Source of the DNA: JAKVBK01 sp022447275
Lineage (GTDB): Bacteria > Pseudomonadota > Alphaproteobacteria > Rhodobacterales > Rhodobacteraceae
Assembly: GCA_047125605.1 (NCBI GenBank)
Contig: CP138932.1
Location: forward strand, 186,001 to 250,000
Direction of reading: 5' to 3'
DNA: 64,000 nt
In this document: piece after piece, positions 52,954 through 60,502 of the stretch
Layout of the letters: each line of letters starts with the position of its first letter
How positions within the stretch are numbered: position 1 is the stretch's first letter
Position numbers and translations under genes: made by a program
The notes under the pieces: model-generated
What the model was told of the DNA's origin: nothing
The model's input: only the letters and a program-made list of their open reading frames with translations
Databases searched by the model: none

Positions 52954-55377
52954 ATGAGCAGTTTTGATGATAGCGAGGCCTTCGAACTGGCCAGCATGCC
53001 CCTTTCGCAACGCGCCATGGCAGGCGCGGCTGGGTCTGCGCCTTATCTCGAAGATCTGAACCCGGCGCAGCGCGAGGCCGTCGAGGCCCTTCAGGGGCCC
53101 GTCTTGATGCTGGCGGGCGCCGGTACCGGCAAGACCAAGGCCCTGACCGCACGCATTGCGCATCTGATCCGCACCGGCACGGCCCGGCCCAACGAAATCC
53201 TCGCGGTGACCTTCACCAACAAGGCCGCGCGCGAGATGAAGGACAGGGTGGCCAAACTGTTGGGCCAGCAAGTGGAAGGGATGCCGTGGTTGGGCACCTT
53301 CCATGCCCTGTGCGTCAAGCTGTTGCGCCGCCACGCAGAACTGGTCGGCGACAGTGCCGATGACGCGGTGATCGAGGGCAGGGAACCGGCGCTGCACCTC
53401 AAATCAAACTTCACCATTCTGGATACGGATGATCAGATCCGCCTGCTCAAGCAGCTGATCATCGCCAACAACATTGATGAAAAGCGCTGGCCACCCCGCC
53501 AGCTTGCAAGCATCATCGACAATTGGAAAAACCGTGCGTGGACGCCCTCGGCCGTTCCCACCGCCGAGGCCTCTGCTTTCGACGGCAAGGGAATTGCACT
53601 CTATGCGCAGTATCAGCGCCGCCTTCTGGAGCTCAATGCCACGGATTTTGGTGATCTGCTGCTGCATGTGGTGACGATTTTCCAGCAAAACCCCGATCTG
53701 CTCGAGAAGTACAGGGGCTGGTTCCGCTTTATTCTTGTGGATGAGTATCAGGACACCAACGTGGCCCAGTACATGTGGCTGCGTTTGCTGGCGGGGGGAC
53801 ACCAGAATATCTGCTGCGTGGGGGATGACGATCAGTCGATCTACGGATGGCGCGGGGCCGAAGTGGGCAACATCCTGCGCTTTGAGAAGGATTTCCCGGG
53901 CGCGAAAGTGGTGCGACTGGAGCAGAATTACCGCTCCACGCCCCATATTCTGGCCGCCGCGTCCGGTGTGATCGCCGGCAACAAGGGCCGGTTGGGCAAA
54001 ACCCTGTGGACCGAGGCCGAGGAGGGCGAAAAAGTCCGCTTGATCGGCCATTGGGACGGGGATGAAGAGGCGCGCTGGGTCGGCGAGGAACTGGAGGCCA
54101 TGGGCCAAGGCACGCGCCACATGCGCCCGTTTGGCCTTGAGGAATGCGCCATCCTTGTGCGTGCCAGCCATCAGATGCGCGCCTTTGAAGATCGCTTTTT
54201 GACCATCGGTCTGCCCTATCGGGTGATTGGCGGCCCGCGCTTTTATGAGCGCATGGAAATCCGCGATGCCATGGCCTATTTCCGCGTGGCCACCAGCCCA
54301 GACGACGATCTGGCGTTCGAGCGCATCGTCAACACGCCAAAGCGCGGCTTGGGCGAAAAGGCGATCCAGACCATGCAGGTTGCCGCTCGGGCCAATGGGG
54401 TATCCCTGCTCGAGGGCGCGCGGATCGCGCTCGCCTCTGGCGGGATCAAGGGCCGTGCCAAAACGGCACTGCAACAGTTGCTTGAGGGCTTTGGGCGATG
54501 GCACGCGGGCGTTTTGGATGACCGTGAAAACCACATTGCGCTGGCCGAAGCGATCCTCGAGGAGTCCGGCTATATTGCCCATTGGCAAAACGACAAAACG
54601 CCCGAAGCCCCTGGCCGTCTGGAGAACCTCAAGGAACTTGTGAAAGCGCTTGAGGGCTTTGAAAACCTGCAGGGTTTCCTCGAGCATGTCGCGCTGATCA
54701 TGGACAATGAAAAGGATGATGGCGGCGCCAAAGTATCGATCATGACACTGCACGCCGCCAAGGGCCTCGAGTTTCCGGCGGTGTTTCTGCCCGGCTGGGA
54801 AGATGGGTTGTTCCCCTCACAGCGCAGCATGGATGAAAGCGGTACGGTGGGCCTCGAAGAGGAGCGCAGGCTGGCCTATGTGGGCATCACCCGGGCAGAG
54901 GAGGTGTGCACGATCTCCTTTGCAGCCAACCGCCGCGTCTATGGCCAGTGGCAATCAGCCCTGCCGTCGCGCTTTATCGATGAATTGCCGCAAGACCATG
55001 TGGATGTGCTTACCCCGCCAGGCCTGTACGGCGGGGGCTATGGTGCCGCTGCGCCCGCCACACCTGCGCGGTCTGATCTTGAAGAGGCCGCCACTCGGGC
55101 GGATGTCTACAATTCGCCGGGATGGCGGCGTCTGCAGCAGCGCGCGTCCGACAGGCCCATGGCGCAGCCCCGCGAAAGCCGCAACGTGGTGATCGACAGC
55201 GCGGCGGTCTCGGCTTTTGTGATCGGCGAGCGCGTGTTCCACAAGAAATTCGGCTATGGCGCCGTCATCGGCGTTGAGGGCGACAAGCTGGAAATCGCCT
55301 TTGACAAAGCGGGCGTCAAACATGTGGTTGGGCGGTTTGTCGTGCCTGCAGCCTCTGCGGATGATGTCCCCTTTTGA
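52954..55377 (+). CDS. uvrD: UvrD/PcrA-type ATP-dependent DNA helicase
   Basis: An 807-residue superfamily-1 3'-5' helicase. After a short acidic leader, LNPAQREAVEALQGPVLMLAGAGTGKTKALTAR is the Q motif plus Walker A. Then VTFTNKAAREMKDR (Ia), FILVDEYQDTNVAQY (II), GDDDQSIYGWRGAE (III), LEQNYRSTPHI (IV), VSIMTLHAAKGLEFPAVFLPG (V) and RRLAYVGITRAEE (VI). The C-terminus (VFHKKFGYGAVIGVEGDKL...) is the Tudor-like domain of PcrA/UvrD that touches RNA polymerase. Start at MSSFDDSEAFEL; the longer frame lacks support. Confidence 0.96.
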   Translation: MSSFDDSEAFELASMPLSQRAMAGAAGSAPYLEDLNPAQREAVEALQGPVLMLAGAGTGKTKALTARIAHLIRTGTARPNEILAVTFTNKAAREMKDRVAKLLGQQVEGMPWLGTFHALCVKLLRRHAELVGDSADDAVIEGREPALHLKSNFTILDTDDQIRLLKQLIIANNIDEKRWPPRQLASIIDNWKNRAWTPSAVPTAEASAFDGKGIALYAQYQRRLLELNATDFGDLLLHVVTIFQQNPDLLEKYRGWFRFILVDEYQDTNVAQYMWLRLLAGGHQNICCVGDDDQSIYGWRGAEVGNILRFEKDFPGAKVVRLEQNYRSTPHILAAASGVIAGNKGRLGKTLWTEAEEGEKVRLIGHWDGDEEARWVGEELEAMGQGTRHMRPFGLEECAILVRASHQMRAFEDRFLTIGLPYRVIGGPRFYERMEIRDAMAYFRVATSPDDDLAFERIVNTPKRGLGEKAIQTMQVAARANGVSLLEGARIALASGGIKGRAKTALQQLLEGFGRWHAGVLDDRENHIALAEAILEESGYIAHWQNDKTPEAPGRLENLKELVKALEGFENLQGFLEHVALIMDNEKDDGGAKVSIMTLHAAKGLEFPAVFLPGWEDGLFPSQRSMDESGTVGLEEERRLAYVGITRAEEVCTISFAANRRVYGQWQSALPSRFIDELPQDHVDVLTPPGLYGGGYGAAAPATPARSDLEEAATRADVYNSPGWRRLQQRASDRPMAQPRESRNVVIDSAAVSAFVIGERVFHKKFGYGAVIGVEGDKLEIAFDKAGVKHVVGRFVVPAASADDVPF

Positions 55378-55446
55378 CCTGCGACAATCTTTCCTGATAG
55401 AACATTGCGACTCGCCCGGATGCGGGCGCAATAAACTGGTGTGACA

Positions 55447-55875
55447 ATGAAAATATTGATCGTCGAAGATGATCCAAACCTCTGTATTCTTTGGCAAGAC
55501 GTTTTCGAACAGGCTGGTCATACGCACCTCGCGGCCCAATCCGCTTCACAGGCCCGCACCGCTTTGGAGCAAGACAGGTTTGATCTTGTTTTGCTGGATT
55601 ACTACCTGGCCGATGGCGATGCTGGCGATCTGACCGGCGCACTGGGCGAGACGCCCACTCTCGTTGTGACAGGCGCTGCGCAAAATGCCGATGGCGGCCT
55701 GTTTTCCCTGTCGGATGCGATTACCGGCGTGCTCTACAAGCCCGTCGATATCGAAGACCTCATCGAGGTGAGCGAACATCTGGCAAAAGGCGGCAAAGAC
55801 ATGCTCCCTGAGCGGCGCATCGCATTGGGGCTGGAGGTATCGCCTCAGCCCCGGGCATCTGCTGCCGGCAACTGA
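55447..55875 (+). CDS. Receiver-only response regulator
   Basis: A 142-residue CheY-like protein without output domain. KILIVEDDPNL carries the acidic pair, LVLLDYYLADG the phospho-acceptor Asp, LVVTGAA the switch Thr, and LYKPVD the Lys. A GTG two codons upstream is an alternative start. No kinase gene is nearby. Receiver-only proteins commonly relay phosphate or bind partners. Confidence 0.9.
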   Translation: MKILIVEDDPNLCILWQDVFEQAGHTHLAAQSASQARTALEQDRFDLVLLDYYLADGDAGDLTGALGETPTLVVTGAAQNADGGLFSLSDAITGVLYKPVDIEDLIEVSEHLAKGGKDMLPERRIALGLEVSPQPRASAAGN

Positions 55876-55876
55876 T

Positions 55877-55898
55877 AGCGCGCGCCGTTTCGCGCGCT
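55877..55898. other. Short hairpin after the receiver gene
   Basis: AGCGCGCG and CGCGCGCT arms with CCGTTT loop directly after the stop codon of the response-regulator gene. No U run; perhaps part of the 3' structure before the strong terminator that follows. Confidence 0.4.
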
Positions 55899-55915
55899 GC
55901 GCACAGCAAAATCGC

Positions 55916-55952
55916 AAAACGCCCGGTTGCGCGCTGCAACCGGGCGTTTTTT
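55916..55952. terminator. Strong bidirectional intrinsic terminator
   Basis: A 15-bp perfect stem (AAAACGCCCGGTTGC / GCAACCGGGCGTTTT) with GCGCT loop, flanked by A and T runs. It serves the plus-strand response regulator and the minus-strand DUF1127/sRNA transcript. Confidence 0.95.
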
Positions 55953-55982
55953 ACGTCCCCTGCGTAGGGGTGGGATTGGGTT

Positions 55983-56016
55983 GGCGGCGGCGCCTGGGAG
56001 GAGAAGCGCCACCGCC
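55983..56016 (-). ncRNA. CcsR/cuckoo-like RNA hairpin 2
   Basis: On the minus-strand RNA an 11-bp stem (GGCGGUGGCGC / GCGCCGCCGCC, one U-G pair) holds a 12-base loop containing CUCCUCCC. It is the second of two tandem hairpins after the DUF1127 gene and ahead of the terminator. Rhodobacter CcsR RNAs have a CCUCCUCCC motif in loops and are cut from the transcript of a DUF1127 gene. Assignment is by structure and position. Confidence 0.7.
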
Positions 56017-56021
56017 GAAGC

Positions 56022-56052
56022 AGGAGTGCCCCGGGAGGAGGAAGGGCATCCT
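56022..56052 (-). ncRNA. CcsR/cuckoo-like RNA hairpin 1
   Basis: Minus-strand RNA: AGGA-UGCCC, a 12-base loop UUCCUCCUCCCG, GGGCA-C-UCCU (one bulged C). The loop contains the complete CCUCCUCCC anti-Shine-Dalgarno motif (plus-strand positions 56033-56041). It starts 14 bases after the DUF1127 stop codon, the layout reported for CcsR1-4 of Rhodobacter sphaeroides. Confidence 0.75.
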
Positions 56053-56066
56053 GGTACGTGTTCGGT

Positions 56067-56288
56067 TTAGCCGCGCTCTGCTGCTTCCAGAGCCAGGCCG
56101 CGGATCATCGAGCGGCTGATGCCCAGATCGGCGAGATCGCGATTGGACAGGGCGCTCAACTCGCGGAAGGTCGTGTTGTAGCGTGCTTTTGCTTCGGAGC
56201 GGGCTTTCATGTCGGCTGCAACGCGCTTGAAGAACGCGGTGAAAGAGCCAAAGAAAGAAGTCGTCTGTGTCGTCTGAACGTAAGCCAT
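56067..56288 (-). CDS. DUF1127 small protein (CcaF1-like)
   Basis: A 73-residue basic protein: MAYVQTTQTTSFFGSFTAFF leader, a helical middle, and the C-terminal DUF1127 motif RELSALSNRDLADLGISRSMI. I chose the second ATG since GAGG lies six bases before it. In Rhodobacter sphaeroides the equivalent protein CcaF1 affects RNA turnover and is co-transcribed with CcsR RNAs under stress sigma factors (established there). The same arrangement is present here. Confidence 0.9.
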   Translation of the reverse strand: MAYVQTTQTTSFFGSFTAFFKRVAADMKARSEAKARYNTTFRELSALSNRDLADLGISRSMIRGLALEAAERG

Positions 56289-56762
56289 TTTAAGCCTCAT
56301 CGGTGTGGCAGTGTCTTGCCAATTTCCTGGGGCTTTCTACGCCCCGCTGTCATGACGGATAGATAGCCATAAGCTGCGCGCGCACAACGCACGTCTCAGA
56401 AATGCCGCTATGCAGCAATTGCATGGGTTCAGTTGGCTAGCTGGTTTTTCCGGTCAGGTAGGCGCTTTTGCCGGTTTGCAGAGACGGCCCACGGCAAAGC
56501 GCAGCGCACGGATTTGTTCGGCTCTGCCGCGCAGTGGGCAGAGGCTGGGATGCGGGGGAAATTGAGCTGAATACCTGTTGCAGTGGACCGCAGCACGCGC
56601 CCAACTGGCGCGATCGTTTCGGTGCGGTGCATCTTCGCAAAGTGAGCACGGTTTATCGTCTGTGTAACAGGAAGCGACTACGTTCAGGTCAAGCTACAGG
56701 ATGTGTCCGTCTGTCCCTGTGTTTGCCTGCAATATTTTGGCTAAGCTGCATGTGGGCCCTGT
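56289..56762. other. Intergenic region upstream of the DUF1127 gene
   Basis: About 470 bases between the DUF1127 start and the RTX gene stop, both minus strand. It holds the candidate promoter above and an imperfect inverted repeat, GCGCTTTTGCCG (56462-56473) / CGGCAAAGCGC (56492-56502), with one extra T. No tRNA, ORF with codon support, or clear terminator for the RTX gene seen. Confidence 0.4.
56360..56387 (-). promoter_or_regulatory. Candidate promoter of the DUF1127/sRNA transcript
   Basis: Minus strand TTGTGC (56382-56387), 16-base spacer, TATCTA (56360-56365), about 70 bases upstream of the ATG. Weak consensus; it is not a clear RpoH-type box, although RpoH control would be expected by analogy. 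Confidence 0.3.
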
Positions 56763-59045
56763 TCATGCGAACAAGAAATCATCCTCATCAATCAGAGACG
56801 CTTCCGTTTCCTCTACCAAGAAGCTGCCCTTCTCCCAAGCGACCAATGTGTCACTACCCCGCTCTCGAATAATGAGATCTTCGAATGTGGCATCATTGAT
56901 CGCGCGCATTTTGAAAACATCAAGCCCGTCTTCAAAATCCATGATCCGGTCTCTGCCACTATTTTTGGCCATAAGGAATTCAAAGTAGTCCCTATCCTCG
57001 CCACCGTAGAGTTGGTCGTCCCCAGCTTCACCGCGCAGAATATCCTGCCCGCTGTTACCATGAAGTAGATCGCTTGATGCGCCTCCTACCACACGATCAT
57101 TTCCACTGCCGCCATACAGAGTGTCACTACCCCATTGGCCGTTAAGTTTGTCATCCCCGGCTCCACCCCAAATTCTATCGTTGTCGTTTCCACCCCAGAT
57201 TTTGTCGTCACCTTTTCCACCATAGGCTTGGTCATCGCCATTGTCGCCGTAGATATAATCATTGTACTTTCCGCTCCCGCCCTGCAGCCAATCATCGCCC
57301 ACTCCACCTTCCAGAGTGTCGGATCCGGTTCCGCCATATAGAGCGTCCGCGCCCGCGCCGCCCTCCAGCCAGTCATCACCCGCTTCTCCGCGCAAGTGGT
57401 CGTCGCCATCGAGGCCAAATATTTGGTTGTCATCATCGGTGCCAAAAAGGGCTTCTGATCCGTCGCTTCCCGAAATTGTGTTGGATAGAGTGTCTGTGAA
57501 ACTGATCAGCGCCACCTCGTAGGCCCCAAGTTCCAAGTCGATACCCCCATCCGTCAATATGACAGGGCCATCTTCTTTTATCAGGCCAATATCTGCCTCC
57601 AGCCAACTGCGGTCCCCGACAAGGTAGGTGTTCCCATCCGCAGAAAACGCGCCATCCGCTGCAGCCTCATCAGGGCGCAGATAGGTGACAACAACAGTGT
57701 CCAGGAGGGGCGACAGCGCCTCAAGATCTACGGTGACATTGTGGGGAGCAGCACTGCGCAGGCTGACAAAAACATGGGTCTGCCCATCGCCGCGAAACAC
57801 ATGCACATCTGCATCCTGCTGCTCGGCGGCTACTTCCTGGTAGTGTGTGCCGGGCAAGATATCCTGCATCAGAGAAAACAGCCCGCCCGCAGCGGTCAAC
57901 GTGCCCCCGTTATGCTGCATGCCGAGGGCCGCGGCATTGTACATGACCGACCAGACCTGTGCTGCATCCACCCCAGCCATATTGAAAGCCGAGACCATCT
58001 CCAGCATCGGAGCAAGCTGCTTCATCCCGAAATTGGCAGTCTCCACCCACTCTGCACTGACATTCCAACTGCTGTTGGACTGCCAATAACTGGCGTTTGG
58101 TTCATGGATGCCCTGCTTTTGCACATTCCACTCGGTGACGTGCAGATCAAGCGTTCGCCCCGCCGCATCTGACCAAACATCCGATAGGGCCGCCATCTCG
58201 GCGATGCGCTCATCAAGCCCTGCATAGCTGTGGGTAAACTGGCCATCAGCCGTAGTTTTGCCTTCCTTAAAGTAGATATGGCTGGAGGTGGCATCAATCG
58301 CAGCCAGCCCTTCCTCCGAAAACGCTGCCAGCACATTGTCATTGATGTTGGAAAGCTGCGTTGGGTTGATGCCATTCTTGTTGTAGTCACCCCAAACCTG
58401 AACAACGATCTGCGGATCACCGCCCGCGTTGAAGCTTTCCAGAGCTTCATCCACCCATTGGGCCATCGCATCGGCCAGAAGGCCGTACTGCGAGCCATTC
58501 ATGTGCTTTATCGTGCCGTCTGTGCCTGTAAAGGTGACCCCGGAAAACTCGTTGCCCAGCTCAAAGGCCGCGATCGTGGTGTCCGCATCGCGGGCGGCCT
58601 CCACAGCCGTTTCCACAAGGTTGAAGACGAGGGCCTTGGCCGCCGCCATCGCGCCGGGATCGATGGCCCAGCCGCCTGACCCGCTCTCCCACTTCAGCAA
58701 GGCATGGGATTCCGATGGCAGGAACGGCTTGGTGGGCAGAAGGATCGTTGGGCTGATCCCGTTGGCGCCGGCCCAGGAAATGAAATCGTCCATGCCCATC
58801 ACCGCTTTGCCGGCAAGGTCTACGCTTGAGTTCGGATCGAGATAGTTGAACCGTGTCTCGACCGCGTTGCCGCCGGGATAGCGCAGGGTGGTAGAGCCCA
58901 ACTGATCGATGAGTTCATCAAAACGCTCCCAAGGCAAATCCCCGATCCGCTCGTAGTCGTAGACATAGTTTGCGCCAAACATGTTTTCTGTCAGCGCAGA
59001 TTGCGCCTGTTGAGGCGTCCCCAAGACAAGATCCAAACGGGCCAT
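56763..59045 (-). CDS. Secreted clan GH-A-like glycosidase with C-terminal RTX repeats
   Basis: A 760-residue protein with no Sec signal. Residues about 1-500 resemble a clan GH-A glycoside hydrolase (GH39/GH51/GH79-like): candidate acid/base Glu166 in FELGNEFSG and nucleophile Glu305 in HVTEWNVQ. A beta domain follows. Residues about 515-690 are RTX calcium-binding nonapeptides (GGxGxDxLxGG type; LEGGAGADALYGGTGSDTL, IWGGAGDDKL). The acidic tail ends EDDFLFA, as in type I secretion substrates. GAGGAAGAG precedes the ATG. Type I secretion genes are not in this window. Polysaccharide substrate unknown; the relation of the catalytic domain to a specific family needs a search. Confidence 0.85.
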   Translation of the reverse strand: MARLDLVLGTPQQAQSALTENMFGANYVYDYERIGDLPWERFDELIDQLGSTTLRYPGGNAVETRFNYLDPNSSVDLAGKAVMGMDDFISWAGANGISPTILLPTKPFLPSESHALLKWESGSGGWAIDPGAMAAAKALVFNLVETAVEAARDADTTIAAFELGNEFSGVTFTGTDGTIKHMNGSQYGLLADAMAQWVDEALESFNAGGDPQIVVQVWGDYNKNGINPTQLSNINDNVLAAFSEEGLAAIDATSSHIYFKEGKTTADGQFTHSYAGLDERIAEMAALSDVWSDAAGRTLDLHVTEWNVQKQGIHEPNASYWQSNSSWNVSAEWVETANFGMKQLAPMLEMVSAFNMAGVDAAQVWSVMYNAAALGMQHNGGTLTAAGGLFSLMQDILPGTHYQEVAAEQQDADVHVFRGDGQTHVFVSLRSAAPHNVTVDLEALSPLLDTVVVTYLRPDEAAADGAFSADGNTYLVGDRSWLEADIGLIKEDGPVILTDGGIDLELGAYEVALISFTDTLSNTISGSDGSEALFGTDDDNQIFGLDGDDHLRGEAGDDWLEGGAGADALYGGTGSDTLEGGVGDDWLQGGSGKYNDYIYGDNGDDQAYGGKGDDKIWGGNDNDRIWGGAGDDKLNGQWGSDTLYGGSGNDRVVGGASSDLLHGNSGQDILRGEAGDDQLYGGEDRDYFEFLMAKNSGRDRIMDFEDGLDVFKMRAINDATFEDLIIRERGSDTLVAWEKGSFLVEETEASLIDEDDFLFA

Positions 59046-59362
59046 CGGGCTCTACTCTTCCTCGGGCAAACCCGTACCGGCGACCCCACCAAAGGCAGAC
59101 CGGTACGCAGTGCGAACTTTAAAGGGGCTATATACCTAAGTATATATTTTGACCGTTTGATATAAAAAATGCTGCAAGCGCACAATAATAAGTTAAGCAT
59201 TGCTGCCATGCGGCATTTGCATGGGCCCTTCTGGCTTTCTCGGGCCTGCAGGTTGCGCTCGTCATGCTGGCGCTCTTGCTGACTTGCAGATATGCAAGGG
59301 CAACCCACATGAGGATTGGATGCCCGGATGCGCCGGGCGATCACGAGCACAAGGGGCAGGAG
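59046..59362. other. Intergenic region, divergent RTX glycosidase / mrp
   Basis: About 317 bases, AT-rich in 59110-59210 against a GC-rich background, containing a TATATAC palindrome (59129-59146). It must hold the promoters of both divergent genes. No RNA gene recognised. Confidence 0.45.
59129..59146. promoter_or_regulatory. Palindromic operator-like site upstream of the RTX gene
   Basis: Perfect arms TATATAC / GTATATA around CTAA, 83 bases upstream of the RTX gene ATG. Typical size for a dimeric regulator site overlapping a promoter; the protein that would bind is unknown. Confidence 0.45.
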
Positions 59363-60466
59363 ATGGCATCCAGGCAAGAACTGGCCGCGGCATTGGGGCA
59401 AGTTGCCTTGCCTGATGGGGCAACCTTGGCGAGCAAGGACATGCTGCGTGCGGTGTCCCTGTCTGCTGACGGGGTTGCGAGTTTTGTGATCGAAGCCGAA
59501 ACGGCGGACGCAGCACGCCTGCTCGAGCCCGTGCGGGCCGAGGCGCAGCGCGTGGCCGAAGCATTGCCCGGTGTCACGCGGGTTTCCGCGATGCTCACAG
59601 CCCATGGTCCCGCACCGTCGGCTGCCAAGCCAGCGCCCTCTGGGGAAAAGGGCGCGCCGCCCAGCCTCAAGATTGGGCGTCATCCAAAGCCTCAGGCCGA
59701 TACGCCCAGCAAGCCCTCTGGTGTGGATCGGATCTTGGCCATTGGCTCGGGCAAGGGCGGGGTTGGCAAGTCGACCGTCTCGTCCAACCTGGCTGTTGCT
59801 TTGGCGCGGCAGGGGCGGCGGGTCGGGCTGCTGGATGCTGATATCTACGGCCCCTCCCAACCCCGAATGATGGGGGTCAACAAACGGCCCGCTTCACCCG
59901 ATGGCAAGATTATCGAGCCACTCACGGCCCATGGGGTCACGTTGATGTCGATTGGCTTCATGTTGGACCCTGATCAGGCCGTGGTGTGGCGCGGGCCGAT
60001 GCTGATGGGCGCCCTACAGCAGATGCTGGGGCAGGTGCGTTGGGGTGAACTCGATGTTCTGATCGTCGATTTGCCTCCCGGCACCGGGGATGTGCAATTG
60101 ACCTTGTGCCAACGCAGTCAGGTTACTGGGGCAATCGTTGTGTCGACGCCGCAGGATGTGGCGCTGCTGGATGCGCGCAAGGCGCTGGATATGTTTGGCA
60201 AGCTGAATACGCCCGTACTCGGAATGATCGAGAATATGTCGACCTATATCTGCCCCGAATGTGGCCATGAGGCGCACCTGTTTGGGCATGGCGGTGTGGC
60301 CGAAGAGGCGCATCGGCTGGATCTGCCCTTCCTAGGGGCGCTGCCTCTTGAGCTGGAAACCCGGTTGGCTGGCGATGGGGGCACCCCGATTGCGCTAGGC
60401 GATGGCTTGGCCGCGCAGGCCTATGCCACACTTGCCAAGCGGCTTGTGGATGGCGGAATGGCCTAA
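59363..60466 (+). CDS. mrp: Mrp/ApbC-type Fe-S cluster carrier ATPase
   Basis: A 367-residue ParA-like P-loop protein that carries [4Fe-4S] clusters to apoproteins. N-terminal MIP18/DUF59-like domain (about 1-90), then ILAIGSGKGGVGKSTVSSNLA (deviant Walker A), LLDADIYGPSQPRMMG, VWRGPMLMGALQQML, DLPPGTGDVQLTL and the C-terminal CPEC (cluster-binding Cys pair). Start at MASRQELAAALG with AGGAG close upstream; the longer frame is not supported. Confidence 0.95.
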   Translation: MASRQELAAALGQVALPDGATLASKDMLRAVSLSADGVASFVIEAETADAARLLEPVRAEAQRVAEALPGVTRVSAMLTAHGPAPSAAKPAPSGEKGAPPSLKIGRHPKPQADTPSKPSGVDRILAIGSGKGGVGKSTVSSNLAVALARQGRRVGLLDADIYGPSQPRMMGVNKRPASPDGKIIEPLTAHGVTLMSIGFMLDPDQAVVWRGPMLMGALQQMLGQVRWGELDVLIVDLPPGTGDVQLTLCQRSQVTGAIVVSTPQDVALLDARKALDMFGKLNTPVLGMIENMSTYICPECGHEAHLFGHGGVAEEAHRLDLPFLGALPLELETRLAGDGGTPIALGDGLAAQAYATLAKRLVDGGMA

Positions 60467-60468
60467 GC

Positions 60469-60492
60469 CGCGCCAGCTGTCTCGGCGCGTTT
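60469..60492. terminator. Possible terminator between mrp and the SHMT-like gene
   Basis: CGCGCC / GGCGCG stem with AGCTGTCTC loop followed by TTT, in the 36 bases between two convergent stops. Weak U run. Confidence 0.4.
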
Positions 60493-60502
60493 GGCGGTCT
60501 GT

